Shown piece after piece: positions 1 to 5,830 of a stretch of 5,856 nt of DNA. The translations under genes were made by a program, and so were the position numbers. Origin of the DNA: Candidatus Kapaibacterium sp. (GTDB lineage Bacteria; Bacteroidota; Ignavibacteria; Kapaibacteriales; UBA2268); contig CALHRB010000386.1 of assembly GCA_938038165.1 (NCBI GenBank), positions 1-5,856 of the forward strand, given 5' to 3'. Each line of letters begins with the position of its first letter. Position 1 is the stretch's first letter. Below the pieces are notes generated by a model. It made no database searches. It saw only the letters and a list, made by a program, of their open reading frames with translations, and was not told the DNA's origin.

Positions 1-984
1 TTTACGAATGAAATCGAAATAGCTATATGATTTTCCGGCCTCAAGTCTTCCTGTTACAATTATAAGTTGGGATCCATCGCTTTGAAGTTTAGTGCTAACG
101 GATAAACCCTCATTTGATTCAGAACTTCGTCGTCGCTGAGCAATATCGGAGCGATTGTCCCCAGCTATAATTTCGCTGTGAGGAAATTTATTATTAAATT
201 GTTTTTGATTTTCAATACTACTTTTTCTTTGCCTTTGTTGTGGTAATTTTCTTTCTTCTCGAATAAAACCACGAACCCTTGCTGTAACATTATAACCGAA
301 TCCATACGAGGGAGGATCAGTTTGAACATTTACTAACTGATTTGCACTGTTTCCTGCTGTAACCGTAACTTTTAGAATATTGTTATTAATTATTAGAGCA
401 GAAATTGGTTGTAGAGCCTGAACTATGTCCTTATCCCCACTATATTCAAGCCTTTCAGTAACGTCATCGAAAAAAGAACCGTCCGCATAAATATTGCCCC
501 TGATTTCCCTGACCCCAAGGCTTTTTATAATTTGTGCCATTGAGTCCAAGTGAGATGAATTTAAAAATGGATTTCCATAGCCTACAAGATATATATCACC
601 GACTAAAATATTGTTCTGAACCGAACCATTAATATATAATTCAGTTTTCAATTTATAATCTTTTCCTAAATAATGCAGGGCTGAAATAGCTGTAAATAGT
701 TTTGATACAGATGCCGGCGTTAAAAGCATATCACTGTTTTTCTCAAAAAAATATTTTTTCGAATCAACCGAAAAAATAGAAATACCATATCTCGAAGTCT
801 TTATTCCGGAGGCATCAAGAATATTTTGTATGTCCTTTTGTAAGGCTAAGATTGATTTTGCTGAATCAGATGCTGTAATAGTGGGATAATTGAATCCACT
901 GCCTTTTGTTTGACTTTGGGTTAATGTTATTGTATAACTTAGTGATGCTATCAAAAGAACACTAAAAAAAACTATTTTTTTCAT
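1..984 (-). CDS. dacB: D-alanyl-D-alanine carboxypeptidase/endopeptidase, PBP4 (peptidase S13) family, 3' end outside window
   Basis: This is a partial gene: 328 codons from the ATG at 984 with no stop before the window edge. The family cleaves the terminal D-Ala of peptidoglycan stem peptides or D-Ala-meso-DAP crosslinks in the periplasm. Residues 1-22 look like a signal peptide (MKK followed by a hydrophobic core) without a lipobox. The catalytic SxxK motif is S92-V-S-K95 in the context TPASVSKLFTA, typical of S13 enzymes. Family-like segments follow at about 130-141 (GDIYLVGYGNPF) and 166-174 (YADGSFFDD). The later SxN and KTG-type motifs must lie beyond position 1, so activity cannot be judged here. 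Residues about 242-293 form a polar, Arg/Gln/Ser-rich stretch that looks like an insertion. No Shine-Dalgarno is evident. It lies 118 bp after miaA and probably has its own promoter. The family call is firm; the exact paralogue is less certain. Confidence 0.88.
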   Translation of the reverse strand, partial: MKKIVFFSVLLIASLSYTITLTQSQTKGSGFNYPTITASDSAKSILALQKDIQNILDASGIKTSRYGISIFSVDSKKYFFEKNSDMLLTPASVSKLFTAISALHYLGKDYKLKTELYINGSVQNNILVGDIYLVGYGNPFLNSSHLDSMAQIIKSLGVREIRGNIYADGSFFDDVTERLEYSGDKDIVQALQPISALIINNNILKVTVTAGNSANQLVNVQTDPPSYGFGYNVTARVRGFIREERKLPQQRQRKSSIENQKQFNNKFPHSEIIAGDNRSDIAQRRRSSESNEGLSVSTKLQSDGSQLIIVTGRLEAGKSYSYFDFIRK

Positions 985-999
985 CCTAGATTTTAATTA

Positions 1000-1029
1000 A
1001 TTATAAATTTATTCCAAAATCATTGTAAA
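1000..1029 (-). promoter_or_regulatory. candidate sigma70-type promoter for the dacB-like gene
   Basis: On the minus strand TTTACA (1029-1024) and a perfect TATAAT (1005-1000) are separated by 18 bp. Transcription would start near 993, leaving a leader of only about 9 nt before the ATG at 984, which has no Shine-Dalgarno. A weaker alternative a little upstream is TTGTAA (1055-1050), 17 bp, TATTTT (1032-1027), giving a leader of about 36 nt. The whole spacer is very AT-rich, so chance matches are likely, and the primary sigma factor of this lineage may prefer other sequences. Confidence 0.35.
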
Positions 1030-1053
1030 ATAAAAATTTATGATAAAAATTAC

Positions 1054-1071
1054 AATTAAATTAATTTAATT
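1054..1071. repeat. 18-bp perfect AT-only palindrome
   Basis: AATTAAATTAATTTAATT is its own reverse complement. It lies between the miaA stop and the dacB-like start and just touches the upstream promoter candidate. It could be an operator or a weak hairpin at the end of the miaA transcript, but it contains no G or C and may be only a product of base composition. Confidence 0.4.
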
Positions 1072-1102
1072 CAATGTCTATATAATCATCAAATTCGTTA
1101 AT

Positions 1103-2032
1103 CTAAAAACTGTCTTTTATAAAAGTTAATACATTATTAAGTAATTTATCATCTGTATTAATCCAATGAACATTAGGAATTTTTCTGAACCAGGTCATCT
1201 GACGCTTTGCATAATTTCTTGTGTGTTGTTTAATTTTTTCGATAGCTGTTTTCTCGTCAATTTCGGCTCTTATTAATGAGATGCATTCTTTGTAACCGAC
1301 AGTGTTAAGTGAATTTAAATCGGGCGAAAAACCTTTTTCCAAAATTTTCTTGGTTTCCGTCAGTAATCCGGCATTCCACATTATTTCAGTCCTTTGGTTT
1401 ATCCTTGAATAATAGTTTACTCTGTCAGACATTAAGCCGATGTAGATAGTTTCGAAAAAAGGAGGAGATATTCTTTTTATTGAAGAGCTGAATTTTTTTC
1501 CCGTTATATAGATATATTCCAATGCCCTAATTATTCTGCTCGGATTTTTATCTGGATACATCGCGGCAGCTTCAGGGTCATATGATTTAAGAATTTCATA
1601 AATGTGTTCATTGCCGAGTTCATCTTTCATTCTCAACAGTATGTCTCTGATTTCTTTTTTTTGTTCATTTTCGTAATCAGATTCGAATAGTCCCTCACAA
1701 AGTGCTTTGATATATAATCCTGAACCACCGACAACAAGGGGAATTTTTCCTTTTTGATAAATTTTCTTTATCGTTTCATTGGCTACCTTGGCAAACATCC
1801 CGGCACTATAGTATTCATCAGGATTGATTATGCTAATAAAATGATGTTCCACTTTTTTTAATTCTTCGGGGGACGGTTTAGCTGTTCCAATATCCAGATA
1901 CTTATATATTTGCCGGGAATCAGCTGAAATAATTTCGACATCAAGATAATCTGAAATCTTTAGTGAAAGTTCTGTTTTTCCTGAGGCAGTGGGACCGAGC
2001 AGAACAATAATTTTAGGTTTTTTCTTTTCCAT
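1103..2032 (-). CDS. miaA: tRNA dimethylallyltransferase MiaA
   Basis: MiaA transfers a dimethylallyl group from DMAPP to N6 of adenosine 37 in tRNAs reading UNN codons, giving i6A37, which supports reading-frame maintenance. The 309-residue length is normal. The N-terminal P-loop GPTASGKT is at 13-20. The segment ADSRQIYK (37-44) carries the Asp (D38) expected to activate the target amine, followed by DIGTAKP (47-53). GGSGLYIKAL at 102-111 matches the tRNA/DMAPP channel region. NPSRIIRALE (163-172), DRVNYYSRINQR (203-214), GYKE (246-249) and the C-terminal RNYAKRQMTWFRK (272-284) are all family signatures. The start gives a proper lead-in to the P-loop. It lies 16 bp after the pcm stop, so it is probably co-transcribed with pcm and possibly translationally coupled, because no Shine-Dalgarno is seen. 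Nothing appears damaged. A large AT-rich spacer follows, so this is probably the last gene of the unit. Confidence 0.97.
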   Translation of the reverse strand: MEKKKPKIIVLLGPTASGKTELSLKISDYLDVEIISADSRQIYKYLDIGTAKPSPEELKKVEHHFISIINPDEYYSAGMFAKVANETIKKIYQKGKIPLVVGGSGLYIKALCEGLFESDYENEQKKEIRDILLRMKDELGNEHIYEILKSYDPEAAAMYPDKNPSRIIRALEYIYITGKKFSSSIKRISPPFFETIYIGLMSDRVNYYSRINQRTEIMWNAGLLTETKKILEKGFSPDLNSLNTVGYKECISLIRAEIDEKTAIEKIKQHTRNYAKRQMTWFRKIPNVHWINTDDKLLNNVLTFIKDSF

Positions 2033-2048
2033 CGAAAGTTTCTATTAT

Positions 2049-2714
2049 CTAATTATTATTGCTCCAACCTTCTTTGCCAATAAGAGGAACAAACTTAAAC
2101 CTATCAGATACTTTTTCATTATATTCTTCTTCGCTGATTCTTGTGATTATATACATCGTCTGTGAAATTTTGTCGCCAATTGGAATCACAAGTCTTCCAC
2201 CAATAGCTAACTGTTCTTTGAGCGGATTTGGAACCTTAGGGGCAGCAGCAGTAACAATAATACCATTATAAGGTGCAAATTCTTTCCACCCTAATGTTCC
2301 ATCTGCCAATCTGGAATTAATTTGTAGCCTGAACTCATTGAAAATTGATTTCGATTTTTCGTATAATTCCTGCATACGTTCAATGGTAAATACTTTTGCA
2401 CCCATTATGGCTAACAAACATGCCTGATAGCCACTTCCAGTACCAATTTCAAGAATTTTATCGCCTTTGTTGACTTTAAGTTCACTGGTCATATATGCAA
2501 CCGTGTAAGGTTGAGAAATTGTCTGGTTGCAATCAATTGGAAGTGCGACATCCTCATACGAACGGTTTACGAAGGTCGGTAAAACAAATTTTTCTCGAGG
2601 TAAAATTGAAATGGCATATAAGACATTTTCATCATCTATGCCACGTTTCCTGAGATCTCTGATAAGCTTTAGACGTTGTTCTTTAAATTTTGAGGAGTAA
2701 AAACTATTCATCAT
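2049..2714 (-). CDS. pcm: protein-L-isoaspartate O-methyltransferase
   Basis: This is a SAM-dependent cytosolic enzyme that methylates L-isoaspartyl residues arising from damaged Asn and Asp, starting their repair. At 221 residues it fits the bacterial family (about 205-230). PREKFV (39-44) and QTISQP (64-69) are characteristic of the isoaspartate-binding region. The SAM motif I is ILEIGTGSGYQ (87-97), with the acidic residue E112 at the end of the next strand. DGTLGW (138-143), PKVPNPLKEQL followed by GGRLVIPIG (159-180) and the C-terminal FVPLIGKEGW (208-217) complete the signature. Two adjacent ATGs (2714 and 2711) make the start ambiguous by one residue. The gene is 12 bp from cdaA and 16 bp from miaA, which indicates an operon. 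No strong Shine-Dalgarno is visible, only AT-rich sequence. All motifs look intact. Confidence 0.96.
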   Translation of the reverse strand: MMNSFYSSKFKEQRLKLIRDLRKRGIDDENVLYAISILPREKFVLPTFVNRSYEDVALPIDCNQTISQPYTVAYMTSELKVNKGDKILEIGTGSGYQACLLAIMGAKVFTIERMQELYEKSKSIFNEFRLQINSRLADGTLGWKEFAPYNGIIVTAAAPKVPNPLKEQLAIGGRLVIPIGDKISQTMYIITRISEEEYNEKVSDRFKFVPLIGKEGWSNNN

Positions 2715-2726
2715 TCAAAATCAAAA

Positions 2727-3503
2727 TTAGTTATTGGTTATTGAGAGCTTTGTTCTAAGTATTGTGGGAAGTTCATTTTTGGGAATGTCCAACGTTAAAG
2801 TTCCTCCCTCGGCGATAGAAATTCCTCCAGTTTCTTCCGAAATAATTATTATAATAGCATCAGCTTGATCAGATAGTCCAAGACCAGCTCTGTGGCGGGT
2901 TCCTAAATTTCTGTTGTTGACTTTTGTAATTGACGAAAGCGGCAGAACACACTTTGCAGCTATAATTGTTTGATTCTCAATAATGACAGCCCCATCGTGC
3001 AAAGGTGATTTTGGATTAAAAATTGAAATTAATATTTCTTTTGAAACAATGGCTTGCAATGGAATTCCTGTATCCACAGTCATTTCAACATTTTGTGAAC
3101 GGGTGAAAACAATCAAAGCACCTATATGCTTTTCCGACATTTCAAGAACTGCATCAACAACTTCATCAATTGTGGCTGTAATCCTTGATTTTATAAATAA
3201 CCTGAATAGCTGTGTGCTGGTTATCTTCAAAATCAATCTTCTTATCTCTGGTTGGAAAAGAATAATAAATGCCAATAGCCAGATACTTGTAATTGTCTTT
3301 ATTATCCAGGAAGTTGATTTCAAATTAATCGTGTCGGCGATAAACGAAAGTCCTATAAGTATCACCAGACCAAACAGAATTTGAATGGCAACTGTCCCCT
3401 TGAGCGAGCGATATAACCACAGAAATAATAAAGCTACTATTATTATATCAATAATGTCAACTAATGTTACCGAGAGAAACCCTATTTTGAAAAGGTCAAT
3501 CAT
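2727..3503 (-). CDS. cdaA: membrane diadenylate cyclase (CdaA/DacA family)
   Basis: CdaA condenses two ATP into the second messenger c-di-AMP, which in other bacteria controls potassium and osmolyte balance and affects cell-wall homeostasis. The 258-residue protein has the CdaA layout: three hydrophobic helices at about 14-31, 37-56 and 68-83, then QPEIRR (84-89), a linker, and the cytosolic DAC (DisA_N) domain. The catalytic motifs are HDGAVII (169-175, with DGA at 170-172) and GTRHRAG (201-207); the usual family form is RHRAA. ISEETGGIS (221-229) is also typical. The length and all key residues suggest an active enzyme. No cdaR (YbbR-domain) or glmM gene adjoins it, unlike the Firmicute arrangement. 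It lies 46 bp after phoH and 12 bp before pcm. No clear promoter is visible in the 46-bp gap, so it is probably transcribed with phoH. Confidence 0.95.
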   Translation of the reverse strand: MIDLFKIGFLSVTLVDIIDIIIVALLFLWLYRSLKGTVAIQILFGLVILIGLSFIADTINLKSTSWIIKTITSIWLLAFIILFQPEIRRLILKITSTQLFRLFIKSRITATIDEVVDAVLEMSEKHIGALIVFTRSQNVEMTVDTGIPLQAIVSKEILISIFNPKSPLHDGAVIIENQTIIAAKCVLPLSSITKVNNRNLGTRHRAGLGLSDQADAIIIIISEETGGISIAEGGTLTLDIPKNELPTILRTKLSITNN

Positions 3504-3549
3504 TGCTATAGTTCTTCAAAGCTAAATCTGTTCAATATCAATTAAGGAA

Positions 3550-4545
3550 CTATTCATTATCCTTCCAATTATTATGACCATTTTCTTTTTCCTGATATTC
3601 ATTTTCATAAGCTTTAATAATTTCTGCTACTAATTTATGTCGCACTACATCTTTTTCGCTGAAATAAACAAACTCAATTCCATCAATATGTTGTAATAAT
3701 TTATTTGCATTAATAAGCCCGGAATTTTCTTTCCTATCCAGATCAATTTGTGTTATATCTCCGGTTATTACTGCTTTGGAATTTGATCCCAGACGAGTCA
3801 GAAACATTTTCATCTGAGTAACAGTGGCATTCTGTGCCTCGTCAAGAATAATAAAAGAGTTGTTCAATGTTCTGCCTCGCATATATGCAAGAGGAATAAT
3901 TTCAATAATTCCTTTTTCCATATAATTTTTTAATTTATCAGAACTTAACATATAAAAAAGAGCATCTGTCAATGGTTTTAAATAAGGGTCGAGATTTTCA
4001 GTTAAATCCCCTGGGAGGAAGCCAAGCGACTCACCCGCCTCAACAGCAGGACGGGATAGAATTATCTTAGAAACCTCATTTTTCTTCAGTGAGGCAAGAG
4101 CCATAGCAACTGCCAGAAATGTTTTGCCTGTTCCCGCAGGTCCTATTGCAAAAACTAAATCATTATTCTGAACTTTTTCGAAATATTCTCTTTGCTTCTG
4201 GCTTCGGATTTTAATTGTCTCTTTAATTCCGCTGTAGATAATGTTAGAAGTATCGTATGTTTTTTGACTTCCGTTTGTGTTATTAGAATCAACAAGACCA
4301 AGAACTGTTGATACATCATTTATATTAAGCGTTCCACTTCGGTGCAGAATATAAATCAGTTCATTGATAACTTTTTCAATCACTTTCACTTCATTAGGAT
4401 TGCCACGAATTATTAAATTTTCCCCCCGAATGATAAAAGTGGATTGAAATTTATTTTCAATCATCAGCAGGTTTTGATCATTTGAGCCAAGAAGATCTCT
4501 AAGATCCTCAGCCTCTATTTTTAATTTTTTTTCTTGTATTTCCAT
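3550..4545 (-). CDS. phoH: PhoH-family ATPase (YbeZ-like)
   Basis: PhoH/YbeZ proteins are cytosolic P-loop ATPases resembling superfamily 1 helicases and are implicated in RNA metabolism, often with YbeY; the exact substrate is not settled. From the ATG at 4545 the protein has 331 residues, normal for the family. An N-terminal part of about 110 residues, containing IIRGNPNEV, precedes the ATPase core. The core carries Walker A GPAGTGKT (135-142), SRPAVEAGESLGFLPGD (164-180), YMRGRTLNNSFIILDEAQN (221-239, including Walker B), TGDITQIDL (261-269) and a C-terminal DVVRHKLV (299-306). A longer reading frame opens at TTG 4587, but that codon lies inside the terminator hairpin, so the 4545 start is preferred. 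No Shine-Dalgarno precedes it, only AATTAAATGT. ybeY is not adjacent in this window; the downstream partner is cdaA, 46 bp away. The function is known only at family level. Confidence 0.95.
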   Translation of the reverse strand: MEIQEKKLKIEAEDLRDLLGSNDQNLLMIENKFQSTFIIRGENLIIRGNPNEVKVIEKVINELIYILHRSGTLNINDVSTVLGLVDSNNTNGSQKTYDTSNIIYSGIKETIKIRSQKQREYFEKVQNNDLVFAIGPAGTGKTFLAVAMALASLKKNEVSKIILSRPAVEAGESLGFLPGDLTENLDPYLKPLTDALFYMLSSDKLKNYMEKGIIEIIPLAYMRGRTLNNSFIILDEAQNATVTQMKMFLTRLGSNSKAVITGDITQIDLDRKENSGLINANKLLQHIDGIEFVYFSEKDVVRHKLVAEIIKAYENEYQEKENGHNNWKDNE

Positions 4546-4558
4546 ACATTTAATTAAG

Positions 4559-4587
4559 ATTAAAAAAAATAAAGCCCTCTGTCGCAA
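4559..4587 (-). promoter_or_regulatory. candidate phoH promoter overlapping the terminator
   Basis: On the minus strand TTGCGA (4587-4582, mostly in the hairpin loop), exactly 17 bp, then TTTAAT (4564-4559, at the end of the T-tract) form a sigma70-like pair, with 4/6 and 5/6 matches to the E. coli consensus. Transcription would start near 4552, about 7 nt before the ATG at 4545, fitting the missing Shine-Dalgarno. An alternative lies upstream: TTGTTA (4642-4637), 17 bp, TATTTT (4619-4614). That transcript would have to pass through the terminator. Both are weak calls in AT-rich DNA. Confidence 0.3.
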
Positions 4588-4600
4588 AACAGTAGGGCTT
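4561..4600 (-). terminator. rho-independent terminator after the LysM gene
   Basis: Read on the minus strand, AAGCCCT (4600-4594), a one-base bulge and CTGT (4592-4589) pair with ACAG (4582-4579) and AGGGCTT (4578-4572), closing a 6-nt loop. The hairpin is followed by TA and eight T residues (4569-4562). An 11-bp stem with a GC-rich core and a T-tract is a textbook intrinsic terminator for the gene pair ending at 4671. It ends only about 16 bp before the phoH start. The stem is symmetric, but the upstream side (4601 onward) lacks a comparable T-run in the other direction, so it is unidirectional. Confidence 0.9.
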
Positions 4601-4670
4601 AAATTTAATTAGAAAAATAAGGATAAAAATGATTCCTAACAAGAAAATCACTTTGGTTTTGCTCAATTAT

Positions 4671-5456
4671 TTATTCGCCTTTCTTTCCGGTTTGATCAGA
4701 TTCCATCATGGCACGTTTATTTCGCCAGTATTTTCTTTCGGCTTTTTTCTCTTCTGGTGTCAAAGGTCCTGATGGTGGAATCGTTAATCTTTGACCGGGG
4801 AATATAATATCAGGATTTTTTATTTGAGTAGTATTCCCTTGCCATATTTTGGGCCATTGGAATGGATCTCCGTAAATTTCAACCTTACCGGCAATATTCC
4901 AAAGACAGTCTCTGTTTTCTGCCCATGTTCCAACGATATATTCTTTAATTTTCTTTTCGACATAAAGTCCTCTTATATCTCTTGCAAGTGCAATTATTTT
5001 CTCATAAAATTCTTTTATGCAGGAAATTTTGTTCATCCTCATTTCATTCAATTCATTTTCGAGTGCCTTAATTTCGTCTGTTTTATCGGCTCTGACGTCT
5101 TCGGACAGACCTTTCATTTGACGGACTTTCCCCTCGATAACTCCAAGTTTCTGTCTGAATTTGTTAACATCTGCTTCAGTGGCACCAACAAGTGAATAAA
5201 TTGAAGCATTGCAATCTTTAATTTGTTTATTTAGTTCGTCCAGCTCTTTTTTAAGTTTTTCTACATCTGCCTCAAGACCAGCAAGCTTTGTTTTTAAATT
5301 AGTATTATCAATAACGAATTTGTTAATCCTTAACTCAGCTTCTTTTTTAGTCAGTTCTTCGTCGGGATAAGATTCCCACCCCTGCCGTTGAGCAAAGGAA
5401 TTATAAGCAAATGAAAGAAACACTAAAGCAAAAAATAGAATAAAAATATTTTTCAT
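4671..5456 (-). CDS. secreted coiled-coil protein with C-terminal LysM domain
   Basis: This 261-residue exported protein is probably periplasmic or envelope-bound. Residues 1-22 are a signal peptide (MKN plus a hydrophobic core, likely cleaved after SFA-22). Residues about 34-80 form a strongly heptad-like Leu/Lys/Glu coiled coil, and a second helical, charged region spans about 95-170 after a break near 83-94. A LysM domain at about 173-227 carries the expected pattern: Y-V at the start, LWNIAG, YGDPFQWPKIW, N-P-D-I-I and PGQRLTIP. LysM domains bind GlcNAc-containing glycans, usually peptidoglycan. A charged tail (228-261) follows, with no catalytic domain. Cysteines are at 82, 146 and 184. 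The Shine-Dalgarno GGAG (5466-5463) is 6 nt from the ATG and fixes the start. It follows the lipoprotein gene by 48 bp and precedes the terminator. A structural or scaffolding role is inferred; the specific function is unknown. Confidence 0.9.
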   Translation of the reverse strand: MKNIFILFFALVFLSFAYNSFAQRQGWESYPDEELTKKEAELRINKFVIDNTNLKTKLAGLEADVEKLKKELDELNKQIKDCNASIYSLVGATEADVNKFRQKLGVIEGKVRQMKGLSEDVRADKTDEIKALENELNEMRMNKISCIKEFYEKIIALARDIRGLYVEKKIKEYIVGTWAENRDCLWNIAGKVEIYGDPFQWPKIWQGNTTQIKNPDIIFPGQRLTIPPSGPLTPEEKKAERKYWRNKRAMMESDQTGKKGE

Positions 5457-5462
5457 TGAATT

Positions 5463-5466
5463 CTCC
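5463..5466 (-). promoter_or_regulatory. ribosome binding site of the LysM gene
   Basis: GGAG with a 6-nt spacer precedes the ATG at 5456. On the minus strand it is immediately preceded by a run of ten A residues (5477-5468), which could act as an A-rich translational enhancer and is also prone to length change. Confidence 0.75.
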
Positions 5467-5504
5467 GTTTTTTTTTTACAAATTGAATAATTTAGATTAG
5501 CATA

Positions 5505-5819
5505 TTATTTAACACCTTCGCCTGGTTTCCAATCGGGCCAAATATCAGGCCATAATGCTAACTTTTGCTTAATAAAATCAACCTCATCCTGACATTTTTT
5601 CAAATCGCCTTTTCTTGATTTAATTTCTGCTTCGAGTTTGCTTTTTTCATCCTGTTTTTTCCTTATTTGCTCTGAGAGATTTCTCTCTTCCTTTCTCAAC
5701 TCCTTTAAAGTCATTAGTTGCTCTTCGGTTATTTTGCTTGTGCAACTGCCAAGACCAAGACCAAAAGATGCCACTAACACTCCAACTCCGACTCGGGAAA
5801 ACCATTTGCTGATAGACAT
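5505..5819 (-). CDS. small coiled-coil lipoprotein of unknown function
   Basis: This 104-residue protein is predicted to be a lipoprotein. The signal sequence has Lys5 and Arg9, a hydrophobic core at about 10-23 and a lipobox LGSC at 23-26, so Cys26 would be lipidated after signal peptidase II cleavage. Thr follows Cys26; sorting rules for this lineage are uncertain, though the outer membrane is likely. Residues about 31-88 are a continuous charged, Leu/Ile-spaced helix that looks like a coiled coil, with a second Cys at 76. The C-terminus (LWPDIWPDWKPGEGVK, 89-104) is short and rich in Trp and Pro, perhaps a docking peptide. The start at 5819 is supported by a strong Shine-Dalgarno (GAGGAGG, 5830-5824). 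The next gene, 48 bp on, encodes the LysM coiled-coil protein, suggesting a shared envelope role. I do not recognise a named family. Confidence 0.82.
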   Translation of the reverse strand: MSISKWFSRVGVGVLVASFGLGLGSCTSKITEEQLMTLKELRKEERNLSEQIRKKQDEKSKLEAEIKSRKGDLKKCQDEVDFIKQKLALWPDIWPDWKPGEGVK

Positions 5820-5823
5820 TTTT

Positions 5824-5830
5824 CCTCCTC
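5824..5830 (-). promoter_or_regulatory. strong ribosome binding site of the lipoprotein gene
   Basis: GAGGAGG lies 4 nt before the ATG at 5819, a slightly short spacing but a near-perfect anti-Shine-Dalgarno match. It is much stronger than anything before phoH, cdaA, pcm, miaA or the dacB-like gene. It suggests high expression of the lipoprotein and a ribosome that uses Shine-Dalgarno pairing. Confidence 0.75.

Larger units (their letters stand above)
1103..4545 (-). other. probable transcription unit phoH-cdaA-pcm-miaA
   Basis: Four genes on the same strand are separated by 46, 12 and 16 bp with no terminator-like hairpin between them. The unit is bounded by a strong intrinsic terminator just upstream (4561-4600) and by a 118-bp AT-rich spacer downstream. 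This is an inference from spacing; the 46-bp gap before cdaA could hide a separate promoter, although I found no convincing one. Confidence 0.6.

Noticed and set aside
2059..2271. A plus-strand open frame of 70 codons opposite the 3' part of pcm.
   Set aside because: It is a shadow of the pcm coding sequence with no independent signals.
2983..3384. A plus-strand open frame of 133 codons opposite cdaA.
   Set aside because: It is a shadow of the conserved diadenylate cyclase; the product has no recognisable features and there is no ribosome binding site.
3504..3549. A possible separate cdaA promoter in the 46-bp gap (TTGATA or TTGAAC with TATAGC).
   Set aside because: No pair of elements has acceptable spacing; the only TATA-like hexamer is too close to the start and 19 bp from the nearest -35-like site.
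4546..4587. A longer phoH beginning at TTG 4587, adding 14 residues (MRQRALFFLILIKC).
   Set aside because: The codon lies in the loop of the terminator and the extension merely translates the hairpin and T-tract. The ATG at 4545 starts directly at the family-like N-terminus and gives a normal length.
4791..5195. A plus-strand open frame of 134 codons opposite the LysM gene.
   Set aside because: It is antisense to a well-supported LysM/coiled-coil protein; its Phe/Cys-rich translation is typical of the reverse of a Lys/Glu-rich gene.
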